Assembly (NCBI GenBank): GCA_015501075.1
Contig: JADNYJ010000015.1
Span: 186,001 to 250,000, forward strand
Source of the DNA: Gymnopilus junonius
Taxonomy: Eukaryota; Basidiomycota; Agaricomycetes; Agaricales; Galerinaceae
DNA: 64,000 bases
Direction of reading: 5' to 3'
Part shown: piece after piece, positions 49,401 to 61,524 of the stretch
How the letters are laid out: every line of letters begins with the position of its first letter
How positions within the stretch are numbered: the first letter of the stretch is position 1
Translations under genes and position numbers: made by a program
The notes under the pieces: generated by a model
Seen by the model: only the letters and a program-made list of their open reading frames with translations
Told to the model about the DNA's origin: nothing
Databases searched by the model: none

Positions 49401-51814
49401 AAGATTTGGAGTGACATTCGAAAGAGGACTCTGTTGCTGAGGACGGTCATTTAGAGGAGAGCCGATGCTTTGCTGGGGAGAATGCCCAGCATTGAATGCG
49501 GATGCAGCATCGCCAGAAAGAGTGCGAGCCGTAGTTAAAATGCTGCTCCTTTCCGTGATCGGCGACAGGGGTCGTTCGCTGGATGGCGTGGGGGCGCCTG
49601 AACCGAAACTCAAGGGAGGCAACTGATGCCCGGATAAATTTGTATCTTGTGGAACAGAGAGAAGACCAATGTCATTGGGGTTGGAACCTCCAATGGGAGG
49701 CAACATAGGAGGTGATTCTGTCATGGCGCGGGGGTTCGGTCGCACAGCTTGGACGGCAGGTCTCAAGTTGAGTTGAAGTAGTTTCTTCATTTCTGCCCGT
49801 ATGACAGAGGTGCGATCATCCCGAGGATCCATATTTTCTACCATCTCCCTATCCAGGAAGAGATTCTAACAGTACAAGATCAATATTGGAAACCACGGCA
49901 TAAAAAAAATCACACTTACTTCTCTCTGAGGTCCGACAGGATATCCAAACATCAAAGAATTAAAATCCCGAGGGTCCCAAGTCCACGCCTCAGGTCTGCC
50001 GTACAACTCAAATGCGTCATGGAGCGCTAGACGCGATAATATAAATAATACGAATGACATTGTAGAGATGGCCACTTACCGACGATCCACTTTAGCATCT
50101 CGACTGCAGTGCTCTTAATATTACTTTCCATCTCGGGCATGATCAAGACCCATCCTTCCCGAGTCCGCAAGTTGCCAGCCATATCATCATCGCCAAAGGT
50201 GCCTTCCACCTTCATCAAAGTACTCCGATTAATGAGCTCGGGTCGCTCTGGGTATACGCCGAAAGCCTGGGTAACACTGTGGACCGTCATAAGCGCCTTC
50301 TTGCGGTCTTTGTGTTTCGGTCCGGCAAACATGGATATCAAGGGTTTTTGAGGTATCGGGGATTGTGGGACATTGCTGTCTCGAGAGAACAAATTGGACA
50401 TCCGCCTCTTCTTAATGGTGTTGGGTGCTGGTGGGGCGTTGGGAGCACCTGGCACGTCGGCTATTTCGTTTCCTTCTTGAATCATCAACCAGACGCGTTT
50501 CCAGTCTGTTTGTCCGGCAATGCGTATGCGTGCATATCCCTCCATCTTGCCTCTGACAAGCGTTGTAGGTACATCTCGAGCTGCATAGCAATTAATTTCA
50601 GCAATTAAAAATAGATGAACTATCTGACGTACCATTTAGCGTAATCCGGATGAGGTGGGCAGTATAGATTTCTTCGAGACGCGACTTCTCCCAAGCGGCT
50701 AACCGCAACGCCGCGGCCCAAGAGATAAGAGCAGAAGTTGAAGGACACGAGAATAAAAGAAGGTTTGATCCTGCTGTATTGAGCGTGAGCACGTTTGTAT
50801 AGCGCTTTGCCGGCGCCGATGGTGTTGCTGGCACAGTTACTGACCCCAGTACTTGGATGAACTATAACAAGAGAAATGATCAGTCAAAAAGGGTATAGAG
50901 CAGAAAGACTTGGAAAGGCATACAGCATCTGTGACATTTATGTAGGACGGAGGGACTTCTTTGCCCTGTTTGCTCGCCTCCTGGATCTCCTTCATGGACC
51001 AAATGCTCAAAGTAGTGCCACCCAGCTGTGCCCAAACCTCTGTCCACCCTTCATCTTTGTGAGGCTTGTGACCATCCGGCTGACGTTCAAAGCGGCGAAC
51101 AAGAGGCCCAGAAAAGTAGATTTTGTGGGCATGTGCAATCGACAGCTGAACGACCGAACGGATCTCTGGATGCAGGGGTGCAGCTCCCGAAGCTGGCTGA
51201 GAGTTCCCTGAGAGGGATGACGAGCGAGTGAGGGTAGTGGTAGACTGGGGTCCATCAGATGTACGCGCTGGATTACTAGCTTGCTGGGGTTGGGGCTGGG
51301 GTCTTTGGGGCTGCTGCTGAATTGGTGGAGGGGGTGGTTGCTGCTGTTGGGTGAACTGTGGGGGCGGAGAGACGGGTGGAGCAAAGTTCTGCGCCTGCTG
51401 CTGCTGCATGGGGTATTGGGTCGGCGGGGTATGCTGCTGCGGTGGCTGGAGAGGCGGGGGGGCTGGGGTAAAGGTATTTTGCGGGGGCGGGAGATACTGC
51501 TGAGGAGCGCCGGCCATGTTCTCGGAAGACATGGTCCGCTGGTGGCCGTCGTTCGGCTGCTTGTTGCGATTGAGGGCAAAGAAAGACATGGAGCGGGAAG
51601 GAGACATTTCGGGTGGCGGCTGCTGGCCTGCAAAGTTGCTAGGCCCTGCGAACTGGTTCGGGTTGTACTGCTGGCTGGTGGCGTACTGATTCTGAGCCTG
51701 AGTCTGAGCCTGGAGCTGCTGCTGGGCGCGCAGCTGCTGAAAGCGCGGGGGAGGGATGTAGCCGTTGCGTGATTCCCAGTGAGGCGGAGAGGCAGACTGG
51801 GGATAAGACGCCAT
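46461..51814 (-). CDS. CAF120: PH-domain protein of the CAF120/SKG3 family
   Basis: Fungal adaptor family linked in yeast to the CCR4-NOT complex and to bud-site/polarity proteins. The ATG at 51814 (MASYPQSASPPHWESR) opens about 215 residues of Gln/Pro-rich sequence. PH-like blocks follow: KIYFSGPLVRRFERQPDG, GWTEVWAQLGGTTLSIW, LLFSCPSTSALISWAAALRL, then a second unit with RIRIAGQTDWKRVWLMIQEG, NRSTLMKVEGTFGDDD and WVLIMPEMESNIKSTAVEML. AWTWDPRDFNSLMFGYPVGP and the long Ser/Pro/Thr-rich exon 49844-47751 come next, containing an acidic run (47950-47990). The last exon is Met/Gly/Pro-rich and ends DQPTSPK. Roughly 1,650 residues. The role is taken from the yeast family; here it is inference. 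Confidence 0.78.
46680..47115 (-). repeat. tandem Met/Gly/Pro repeats in the CAF120-like C-terminus
   Basis: In-frame imperfect repeats of GGGMNPMMT and GMNPAMG units plus a short MGMGMGMG dipeptide array (46690-46722). Repeats are visible both in DNA (CATCATCGG/CCCATC units) and in protein. Likely unstable in length. Confidence 0.85.
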
Positions 51815-51966
51815 ATCTACTCGAATCTTGGATGCCTCTGGGAATCCTGTCTGCCATCCACGCCGCACCACATATCCTCGGCCCACGTGCCATCACAGCA
51901 TCAGTCTAGATTCAACTATTATCATCATTATAATCTATGTAAAGGATTGCCAATGTAAGATACTGT

Positions 51967-53152
51967 CTAAATCAGGGGTAAAGGGCTCAAGCACTGCGAG
52001 TCAATTTCTGAAATACCCGTCGGTTTCACAACAATATTACATGACTGTTCGCGACTTACAACAGTGAACCAACCGGACCCATGCACGCTGTTGAAGGCCG
52101 CAAGGTCGCCTGTCGCAGCGATGCCATTGCCATTAGAAATTAAAGTGGTATCCGGTATGGCTACAGCAGTAATTTGTTAGCTGCATAACACGACAATATG
52201 AGAGATAGAACGCACAGCCATCGGGGTTTATCCACTGCAAGCCAATGACTCCAGTCAAATAATTAATGGTCCACTAAGAATAATTTGAGGGTCGTTCCCA
52301 ACAATTTGAACAAATAGTTTCCCTACCACATCTGTTTCCGTAGGAAGAGATGTCGCTCCGGATTCATAGCTCTCAAGATAGGCTGGAAGGTCGCCAGGTT
52401 GCGCTATACAACAAACTTGGGTTTTGCATAGTTTTCACAGTAATAAAACACATACTTCCTGGGTCTGCTACGCCAGTGATCTTCACTCCACTAGAAAATC
52501 AGAGTCAATCGGGTTGAGTGCCAGATACGCTGTATCCTACCTGGAAAGTCCTGGACCAAGAGTAGGACTGTCGGTACTAGCATACTGGATAGCACCAAGG
52601 TTCGGAAATCCCTAAAGCGCAAAATAAATCACAAGAAATATAAAGTCAAATAAGCCTCACCGAAAGAGAAGGAACAAGAATACGGCGCTGTGTTCCCAAT
52701 GCCGAACCAGAGCTGGTCAACGTAGAGAACGTGGTACCAGGACCACTTCCGTCAACAGCAAGCCGTCCACCATCGTCAACAGAAAGAGAACCCAGAGGAT
52801 AACCCGTGTCCATGTTTGCGACATCGATCCTCACTGACGATTGCACATCAGCAACTGTGGATGCCCTGCGTTGATGGGCAGTGGCTGGGGATTGTCAGAA
52901 AGCCGACCTTATAACTAATCAATTTCGTTAAAACGGCTTACCTCGTCGTGTCGGACGGCGATGCGTCAATGCTTTTGTATAAAGTTGCGTGTCTGTTAGA
53001 TTCATATGTACAGGAGTTCTTTTGAGTGAAAAGCACCGCATCGCATGGATCTGAGCAGCAGAAGCGATCGAGGGAGAATTTTCTACTGCGCTGACGCTGG
53101 CAGCAGAAAGCATAAGGGCAACGAGCGAAGGGAGAAGCAAGAAAGAGCGCAT
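51967..53152 (-). CDS. secreted protein of unknown function
   Basis: The ATG at 53152 starts MRSFLLLPSLVALMLSAASV, a clear signal peptide with a cleavage site near SVSA. Small exons follow (52930-53150, 52680-52860, then pieces down to about 51970) separated by introns of normal size. They read VRIDVANMDTGYPLGSLSVD, LAVDGSGPGTTFSTLTSSGS, FPNLGAIQYASTD, QPGDLPAYLESYESG, WTINYLTGVIGLQWINPDG and NGIAATGDLAAFNSVHGSGW. The last exon is probably CLSPLPLI with the stop at 51967-51969, joined by GTAAGT...CGCAG. I do not recognise a named domain. The N-terminal Arg pairs (HRRPTRR) could be a pro-protein cleavage site. Exon edges are approximate. Confidence 0.6.
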
Positions 53153-55162
53153 ATTTAATCAGAAGGAACGACGATGAGTGAGGAATAGCCTGCAGCTGAA
53201 AAAATCTAGAGGGGAGAAAAGATACTAACATTCCTTCTGATCATCGTGGGGTTTAAAGGCTTGCCAGAGAATGATCGTCACAAATGGATGATTGGTAGGT
53301 GGAGCTCTCTCGAAGCCACTTCGCGTGGCTTATCTTACACTGTAATGTTCGTCCATAGAACCGGCGTCTAAGCATGAACGATCCAAGCCGTTATCCAACG
53401 TTCACCTGTCGGCCGAACAAGAAACTCTCAAGTTGCAGTTGCTGAGCGCTAACACCAGAACAAGAAAAACACAACTCCCTAGAGGCGGACCACTAGCCAA
53501 GTCCCAGCGGTCCCATGCGAATACGAAAACAGCGCCCACCAGAGTCTCGAACTATCAAACAACCAGAGAGAGCAATACATAATACACAATGGCAGGCTTG
53601 CCGCTTTATGAGACGATTTTTGAGATGCACGGAAGCGGGCAACCATGATGCACTTCGAACCGCTCCTTAACTTGTCGCTTGAATGTTGCCCTGAAATGGT
53701 ACGTGGCCAAGTCACCAATTACTCTTTCGCTCTCGTTCGCCAGGATTTCATTGATCGGAACGAGGTCGATGCCAGCGTTGCGAAGAAGAAAAAAACCACG
53801 TTTTTACTCTTGGGAATGACGATACTCGCTGTGGGAAGCTGGAACCCACGTAGATGGTGAAGTTGTAACTTGTAGGGACGCTTCCTTCGGATATACGACC
53901 CATAAATCACCGCTGTCGTCGGCCAGTGTGTCGAGGCAACGTACGCGCGTGTAGCAGGGTGGTGTGTAAAGATCTCGGTCCAGGAGGCTGGATTGCTGAT
54001 GCCATGCGAACCAAATCATTATTTTAAAAAACAATCAAAAGTACTTACAATCATACGACGAACAGAAACTTCCTACTGCTGAGATATCAATATTTGAATG
54101 TCGCCATCCCAAGATAAGACCTTGCACGATATTTAATTTGTCGGAAGGCCGCAGAAACGAGAACCTTACTAGCCTTCGAACTTTGCAATCCCATTTGGGA
54201 TAATTGCAGGCAACAGTACTTCCAGGGCCGTTCTCGGTTCGGGTCAACGCTCTGTACCTAGCAAAATGCAAGCCAAGAACCCGGAACGCTCAGTCCTACG
54301 TGGCAAACCCTTTGGGACTCGGACAGCCGCGAATAGCTTGTGGACCAACAAGCTGGGCCTTGATACACAACACACGTCTTTGGGCCGCTACATGACCTGA
54401 TGTAAAAAATGCATTTATCGCTTACTGCGTCAATTATGTACATCCAAGCGCCAGATAGATATGACGTCGATCTGGCAAAGAAGGACATCGGTACCCGGTG
54501 AGTAGCGCCGGGTGCAGAGAGGGTTATTTCTTGCTTCTGTCGCTTAAGAAAAGAGGGTAAATCGCGCGGGAATCGGTAACAGACACATATGGGAGCTGGG
54601 AACTTCTAGCAGATGTGGATTTCGCTCCATGATCAATATGCAATGCATCATAAAAAGGTTGAGCGATGCATTTGTGCAGGTAGTCATGACTCTGGAAGGT
54701 TTGGAAACATATCCTTCAATCCAGGGCTTTCGCTACGCATGCGACTTACATCAATAGTTACATTTCCGCTAGAACAAAAGAACAGGCTGATGCGATAATG
54801 AAGGCTGGAGCACACTGGCAATAATTTCAAATCACTAAACAGCTACCGGCGTTGCTTACCCTGGAATTGAAAGGCACTGTCCATACGCCATAGCAGCAAT
54901 CGGAGCTAAAAAAAAGTCAGTCCCAGTTTTCATGTACAAATTTCAGAAAAATCGAGGTGTTGATAATTCCAGAGACCTGTCTGTGGCCGAACTTCATGGC
55001 CGAGCATCACACAAAGGGGAAGTGGCAAATCCAGGCCGAGCAACAGTCTATATAAGAGTGATCTTATTGACATTTATTCGTCTTGTTCTTGTTCTAATGG
55101 CCGGGCCTGGATGAACCGTGAAAGTCAAGGTCAGTAAAGAAAGGGGTCAGAAATGAAAAGAA
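53153..55162. other. 2 kb region without a supported gene
   Basis: Several short frames on both strands, most densely on minus at 53720-54490, where a GTAAGT donor (54047) and a CATCAG acceptor (about 53998) could join two of them. No domain, signal peptide or complete chain can be made. It may hold a decayed gene or promoter sequence. Confidence 0.4.
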
Positions 55163-55657
55163 CTAGGGACGCACTTTGTTCTCCTCCAGTCCTCCGAGCT
55201 CCTTAACTAATCCATCGTAGGGGTATGTGCGACGAACAGCGGGAGGCTCAGGGAGTAGTACGTATTTGACGGTAAGACCAAAAGTGACAAAGCCAGCGAC
55301 GGCGTAGAGGAATTGGCGCAGAGCGACATTGGGATCAATAGGTGCGACGTCGGGGCCCCACATTGAAAGAACTTCGTCTTGTTCGTGAATCTAGTAAATA
55401 ATAAGGAAAGAGAAAATATTGAAGTGCCGATGAGTGCGTACTGTCTCGCCAAAGTTCGTTCGCGTCAGATTGTCATCCCATCCGAGTGGTTTGAGCGCCC
55501 CTCGCGAGACAAATGGCAATTGAGGATACCCATTCAACTGTGGGTCTACCTCTTCCTTTTGGGTGGATGCATATCTTCTAGTAGTGTTGAGAATAGTGCT
55601 ATGTCGCGCGACAGACCGCGAAGCGACGGCGCGACGGACGATATTGGTAGAGTTCAT
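55163..55657 (-). CDS. NDUFB8: mitochondrial complex I accessory subunit, NDUFB8/ASHI-like
   Basis: Accessory membrane-arm subunit of NADH:ubiquinone oxidoreductase. The ATG at 55657 starts MNSTNIVRRAVASRSVARHS, a mitochondrial leader ending near RRYAS. The mature part has DPQLNGYPQLPFVSRGALKP, WDDNLTRTNFGETIHEQDE (joined across the 51 bp intron 55391-55441) and MWGPDVAPIDPNVALRQFL. One membrane segment (YAVAGFVTFGLTVKYVLLP) and the tail ending EENKVRP complete it. About 148 residues, as expected. A longer reading frame begins at 55687 but the shorter start gives the cleaner leader. Confidence 0.85.
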
Positions 55658-56086
55658 GAACACGGACAGCGACGGGCCAAGCGACAAACTGGGTTTGTCA
55701 CGATCTGTGACAGCGTTGGAGGCCGTGTGAAACTGACGCCTAGAGACAGCACGTGGATGCGAAGTACCAATTTACCTCCGAGAAATTAGAATCAAGTTGA
55801 CCCTGGTTTCTTTTCTGCCTTCCAGAATTACGTTTCATCATACACCGTCACGTTAGGGTATAAACTGTTCTTGAAAGATCTCGCTTTATTCGTCCGTAGG
55901 CAGGACCGGAGCCCCATCAACCGCGTAAGGATTTTCTTTCTTAGCCTTTCTCCACAACCTCACTCTTTCGTTCACCATGACTAACAGGAGTGCCCTTTCG
56001 AAAATGTGCCAGTTATCACCACCACTAAGCGAAGATGTCGGCGACGCCCTGGAGAAGTCCCTTATCCTGTTCAGTACTGCAATCAA

Positions 56087-57894
56087 ATGGCAGACTTGTG
56101 AGCTTTAACCTCCGACTTTAGATTTCCTAATTTATATATTTTGTTAGTGATATATGGGACCACATGTTTCTTACAGGCCATTTCAGAAGCCTGACTACAC
56201 ACCAATTTTCCACTCCTCCGCCCGTCGTGTTGGACCTTGGCTGTGGAACTGGGTATTGGGTAATTGAGGCGGCAAAACAGTGGACGGCATGTATCTCATT
56301 CATCTCTCGTTATTAATCTTCCTTACCCATGTTCTTGACAGAACTCCAAATTTTATGGTTTTGACGTTGCCAAGATTCAACCTCGCTTGCAGGAAATGCA
56401 TTATTACAAAGCGTTGGCTCGACGTATCGAGTGGCTACACGGAAATTTGTGCGTATCCTGAATGTTCGTATCCGTAATTATGGTCTTGATGTCCATTTTA
56501 AAATAGTCTGGACGGTTTACCCTTCGAGTCAGATTACTTTGACTTTGTCCGAATAGCTGGTTTAGGTTTGGCCATACCAGAAGATGAGTGGCAGACACTG
56601 CTAGAGGTATAGCTTCTTTTGCACAGCTAGAATATCCCAACTAATCGTTATGACAGGAAGTTCATCGCGTCATGAGACCTGGAGCAGTCCTTGAAGTAAG
56701 AATAAACGTCCCCTAGTTCTGTCAGCGGTGACGAATTTAAATTTTCTAGATCATTGAAGAAGACTTGTTATTTCCATGCCCATCCGCTCTGCTTCAGAGT
56801 TCTCAGTCTTCTTCACCGTCCACCCCGATTGATCAGCCAGGCTCCTTTGAACTGCACAAGAGTAAATCGATCACCTTTTTCGATCGACCTAGCAAATCTC
56901 CCGAGCGGAAGCCTCTCCTGTCAACTCTTGGTTCGGTATATCAGAGGGCCAGGTTGACATCTCGGGCATCCATGCTTCCTCCTCCAGTATCCGTTGCAGA
57001 ACAGTCCTCCACGAGTACAAGTACTCTCATCACTTCAACGGACACAATGCCAGGGATAGAACATCCTCAAGACCATACCCGTCTGAAGGCAGCATGGGAT
57101 GCCCTGCTTGATACTCGCTTCCTTTCTCCTAACCTTCTCTCGGTTCTACCGTTTTATTTGACTTCCTCGGGGTTCGAAGAAACAAAGGTTCAATCCCCTC
57201 TTGTCGTCACTCTTCCACCAAATTCTGGAAATGTCCCAACCTTAAAAACATATCGGTCAATGGGCTCAATGCGCGTAAAACCGGAACACAGTCTAGCTGA
57301 TACACTATTTGATTTTTCTCCTGCTTTGTTGTCTTCCAGTGCTAATTATAAGACGGATGGATTCGTCTTCTGGTCATCTGTTTTCAGTATAAACCAGCCT
57401 TCCACACAAGGACGAGGGAGTATGCATCTTGCCAAGACAGTCAGTACTATCAAAGGATGCAAAGAAGCTATCTGGGAGGAACACAAGAAGCTTTACTGGA
57501 ATGATGCACTCTACATACTCTCTCGAACAGCTCCTGGTGAAGAGGAGGACTACAAAACTCAGCCATACAGACACGTCGTTCGGAAGGCCTTCGAAGTGGA
57601 TTGGAGAAACTGGGAATTGTAAGTTCTGACCAAGTATTCACCAGGTCAAGTTTTCGTCTGCTAACATTCATCTTCAGGGATATGATTGATCGTATGGGTA
57701 TGCAGAGCGTTCTTTCCAACAGCCTAGGTTGGGACCCGGCGATACCAGATTCCGATGGTCCAGATTGGCGGAATTGGAGAGATAAACTGGTTCGAAAATC
57801 TGGTTCTGAGGACAACAGTGGCCATCTAATAACAGGATTTAATCCCGACGATCTCTGCAGGTCTCTCCGGGTTTTTACAGGGACGAAACCATGA
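56087..57894 (+). CDS. class I SAM-dependent methyltransferase
   Basis: The SAM-binding loop is VVLDLGCGTGYWVIEAAKQW, followed by KFYGFDVAKIQPRLQEM, the acidic loop after strand 2. HGNFLDGLPFESDYFDFVRI and EEVHRVMRPGAVLEIIEEDL are motifs of methyltransferase fold families. A long Ser/Pro-rich insertion (56790-57060) separates this core from a C-terminal helical part ending RSLRVFTGTKP. The start that fits phase is the ATG at 56087 (MAD, then intron 56098-56147, then FDIWDHMFLTGHF). The second intron, 56287-56341, must use a GC donor (ACG/GCATGT) to keep the SAM motif continuous. Substrate unknown. Confidence 0.8.
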
Positions 57895-58170
57895 GTTTTC
57901 ATCATCTCATTGTCGTATATTGCTATGATCATTGTTAATCGCATTGCTATGGTATATTTTTAAGTGTTTTATTAGTCATTACTCCATATTAATGCCATCC
58001 GTCTATCGTATGCATTCATCTTCAGAAAGTCTTGACTTTCGTCGTACATAAGCGCATGAATTTTCCTGATTCGGAAGTACTCTGATCGTGTACCCAAACG
58101 CCCGGCGTGCCCTTCAATCTTCTCATCCCAACACCGCGACAGACATCCATACACACAGACCTTGCACAGC

Positions 58171-59728
58171 ATGTCCGACACCGAGAAACCCACCGCTACT
58201 GAAACCCCCGAGAAAATCACTACATCGTCTCTCGAAAATGATCTCACTAAGTACAAGGTTCGGCAAAGCGATCTAGGGTCATCCGTCCTGATAAAAAAAT
58301 CTAATCGTAATCGTAAAATAGACGGCGGCAGACATCGTCAATCAGGTCACAAAAAAACTCATCGGACTCAGCGTAGAAGGCGCAAAGGTGATCGATCTTT
58401 GCATTGAGGGCGACAAACTCCTCGAGCAAGGTACTGGAGCAGTGTACAACAAGGCCGTCAAAGGCGTTAAGGTATCGAAAGGTACGCTTCACAACGACAT
58501 TTATTTGCACCTAGCTATCACTCATCTGCTCTTGAAATCAAGGCATCTCTTTCCCGACTACGATTTCAGTGAATAACACGGTCGCGCATTTTTCACCTTT
58601 GGCGTAAGTCGTATTGAGCCGAGCCGAGACATATGCTCCTGACGTGCAATCCTGTTCAGATCGGATCCTCAATCATCTCAAGCACTCGCAAAGGATGATG
58701 TCGTAAAAATTCAGCTCGGTGCTCACATTGATGGATTTGCCGCCATCAGCGGTGAGACCTTCGTCGTTGGAGCTGATGCTTCCAATCCCGTCACTGGCAG
58801 ACGCGCAGACGCCATAAAGGCCGCTTGGAGCGCGGCTGAGACTGCGATGCGCACATTGAAAGTCGGAAACAGGAACTGGGCGGTCACGGAGGTCGTGGCG
58901 CGTACAGCGGCTCAGTGGGACTGCAAGCCCGTCGAAGGTGCTTGTGGAATTCTAAAATATTCAGTTTTCCTCACCAAATTTTCTTTTCGAAAGGGATGCT
59001 TTCTTGCCAACAAACTCAAAACGTCATCGACGGAAAGAAACGTATTATTTTGAACCCAAGTGAAGCCCAAAAACGCGACTTTGAGGCCGCGACATTCGCC
59101 GAGAACGAGGTTTACGGTATCGATATCTTGATTTCATCTGGTGAAGATGGCAAAGTAGGCTTCAAAACGAAATTCCTTTTGGCTTCAACTAATTCATGAT
59201 TCACAACCTGCCAGGCTCGCCTGGAGGAATCTCGCACAACTATCTTCCAAAGAGATCCTACGGTTACGTACCAGCTCAAGGCGAAGAACTCGCGTGCCGT
59301 GTTTTCCGAAGTTCAGAAGAAAGCTGGGTCTTTCCCATTCAACATTCGTACTCTAGAGGATGAAAAGCGCGCGCGTATGGGATTGCAAGAAGCTGTCCAA
59401 CATAATTTGGTGAAGCCTTACGAAGTGATGTAGGTGATACTTCTAGTTCCGTGTTGTGATCGTGCTAATCGTCGATTCTGCCAGATACACTCCCGCTAAC
59501 ACTTTTGTTGCTGGTTTCCACTTTACGATCGCTCTCCTCCCTGGTGGTCCATCTCTTATCACGCACCCCCCTGTCTGGTATAAGCCTGAGCTTGTGAAGA
59601 CGGAGAAAGAACTCGAGGATGAAGAACTGAAGTCACTTATTGCGAAGAACCTGAGAGAAAACAAGAAGAAAGCTAAAAAGGCAAAAAAAGCTGAAGAGGC
59701 CGGAGTGGCTGAATCCAAGGATGAGTGA
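58171..59728 (+). CDS. EBP1/PA2G4-like protein (methionine-aminopeptidase fold, Cdb4 family)
   Basis: Proliferation-associated protein family with a methionine-aminopeptidase fold that has lost peptidase activity; binds ribosomes and nucleic acid. The ATG at 58171 starts MSDTEKPTATETPEKITTSS. Introns rejoin KYK/TAADIVNQV. Later blocks are VEGAKVIDLCIEGDKLLEQG, GIAFPTTISVNNTVAHFSPL-like sequence across 58480-58600, VVKIQLGAHIDGFAAISGET and NVIDGKKRIILNPSEAQKRD. TYQLKAKNSRAVFSEVQKKA, VKPYEVMYTPANTFVAGFHF and ITHPPVWYKPELVKTEKELE follow, with the Lys/Glu-rich tail (KKKAKKAKKAEEAG) typical of the family. TGA at 59726-59728. Confidence 0.9.
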
Positions 59729-59865
59729 ATCTGGGTCCATACTATATAAAATCGGAGCCACTGGACATGCGATACTCATTGATATCCTCTGCGGCACTGG
59801 GTTAGAGTCGAAGCTGATTCGCTTGCTTTGTACATTTGCAAACATTTGTGTTATTTATCCATCTC

Positions 59866-60266
59866 CTACGAGGTCCGTTGATTGATAGAGGAATTATCAC
59901 CAAACTCTTCTATGGTCCGAACAACTAGATCAACGTTTTCGAGAAATGCGTTGAGAGTTAATCTTGCCAATCTGACAGTTAATGTCTGAAATTTTCTGTG
60001 AAATTAGTTCATAAAGTAAGAATGAGGTGCCCGGGCTTGTGAGAGAGTTCGTACGCAATCAATTTATCGTCCTGAACAAAGAGTTCTCTTTTGACAGCGT
60101 TGGGCTGTAGTTCAGCATCAACTTCGATGACTTGCTTCACGATCAAAGCATGCTTGCTTGACAGAAAAGGAATCTCCACATTGCTGTCCAATGTTACATC
60201 TGCTGCCCATCCTGTTCAAATTCCCACTCACATTGTGTGCCAATCACCATACTCAAGAGTGGCCAT
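59866..60266 (-). CDS. PCC1: KEOPS complex subunit Pcc1/LAGE3
   Basis: Dimerisation subunit of KEOPS, which makes the t6A modification of tRNA. Three short exons are joined by introns 60184-60231 (GTGAGT...GGACAG) and 59996-60054 (GTACGA...TTCACAG). The start at 60266 reads MATLEYGDWHTINVEIPFLS, then IVKQVIEVDAELQPNAVKRE, LIAKFQTLTVRLARLTLNAF and LENVDLVVRTIEEFG, ending at TAG 59866-59868. About 97 residues, normal for Pcc1. A gene this small and split is easily missed. It is convergent with the EBP1-like gene (138 bp between stops). Confidence 0.88.
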
Positions 60267-61524
60267 ACCCTACTGGAGAGAACGGAAGTTGATAGCAATA
60301 ACGTAATCTTATCTCTCAAGGAGATATTTCAAATTTAGGGCAGGCATAGACGCGCGACTTCACTGCGCCAACGATATGCGAACTAATTCCTTCACCACAA
60401 GCCCTTTCAGGTATTCCCTGATTTCCAAATATCCATCAGACGAGCAGTGTCCATAACAACCTTATCACTCCCGTAGAAATAATTCAGCTTTAGCTCCAGA
60501 TCTGCACCAGTATCGACCAATCGTTCTTCATCTGCCAAGTCCCTGATGAGTCGGGACCACCCCAATGAATCTCAGAAACGTTGAGGCATGTCATAAATTT
60601 GGATGCTGACTGTGATTCTCCGAATCGTTGAATACTTTCGCTTCGGTAGGGTTTATAGTATTGAAGAAATGTAAGAGATGGTAGTGCTGTAGCTACCACC
60701 ATCAGTCGACGTCTGCAGCAATAATTCGTGTTTCATATCTGCTTGAATAGTGAAGTGCCGTAGACTATGCAGTGCAGACAGGTCCAGCACAGGTGGTCGA
60801 AGTTGGTCCCCCAGATTGCCAGATTCAGAGCTGTAAAGAAAGGTAGACCTGCCTAACAGTCCGCATTCCATTTTATGTCAACCCATGCAGTATTAGCGAT
60901 ATGCATACCCGAACTCACCATGTGTATAATGAAACAACTGCAAGTCAAGACTCCTGAGGCGCTTGGTACAAAGTGCTAAAACTCCAGCAAGAGCAGGGAA
61001 GTCAAACGTCTTTATCTGCAAGCCTAACAAGCCCGAGATATCTACTGGGCAGGACGCGGGGCTGAACAACGAAAGTATGTCCCTCGAACCTGCCAGAACA
61101 TCCTCAATTGTAAGGAACTCTAATCGAGTTCCAGCTTCCAAAGGTACATCCGTATTGACATTTGTCCTGTCAGGCTTTAAGCTACGTTTATGGAGTACCT
61201 TCAAAGCTCGACAGTCGGCGAAGACGGAAGTAGGAATGGAGTGAATATCACGTAGATCGACCTCGAGAACGTGCTCCAGGATATTGGTAATAAAGAAGTC
61301 CCGAAGGCATAAGTCAAGTTCCAACCACTTCAAGTTCAATGGCCATGAGTCATTACGTGCGACGGCAAATTTCTTCAAGTATAAGAGCAATGGCAAAATT
61401 CTATACAGAGAGAATGTTGGGCTATACGATAGTGCATTAGATGGCACCTTCTGTTTGACTGAGATTTCTTGTCAATTGTGACTTGCAGAGTTCGAACGTG
61501 ATGGGCTAAATGAGGGGAAATTTC

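Noticed and set aside
53719..54490. Possible spliced minus-strand gene
   Set aside because: One plausible intron, but two competing frames after it and no domain; not enough to call a gene.
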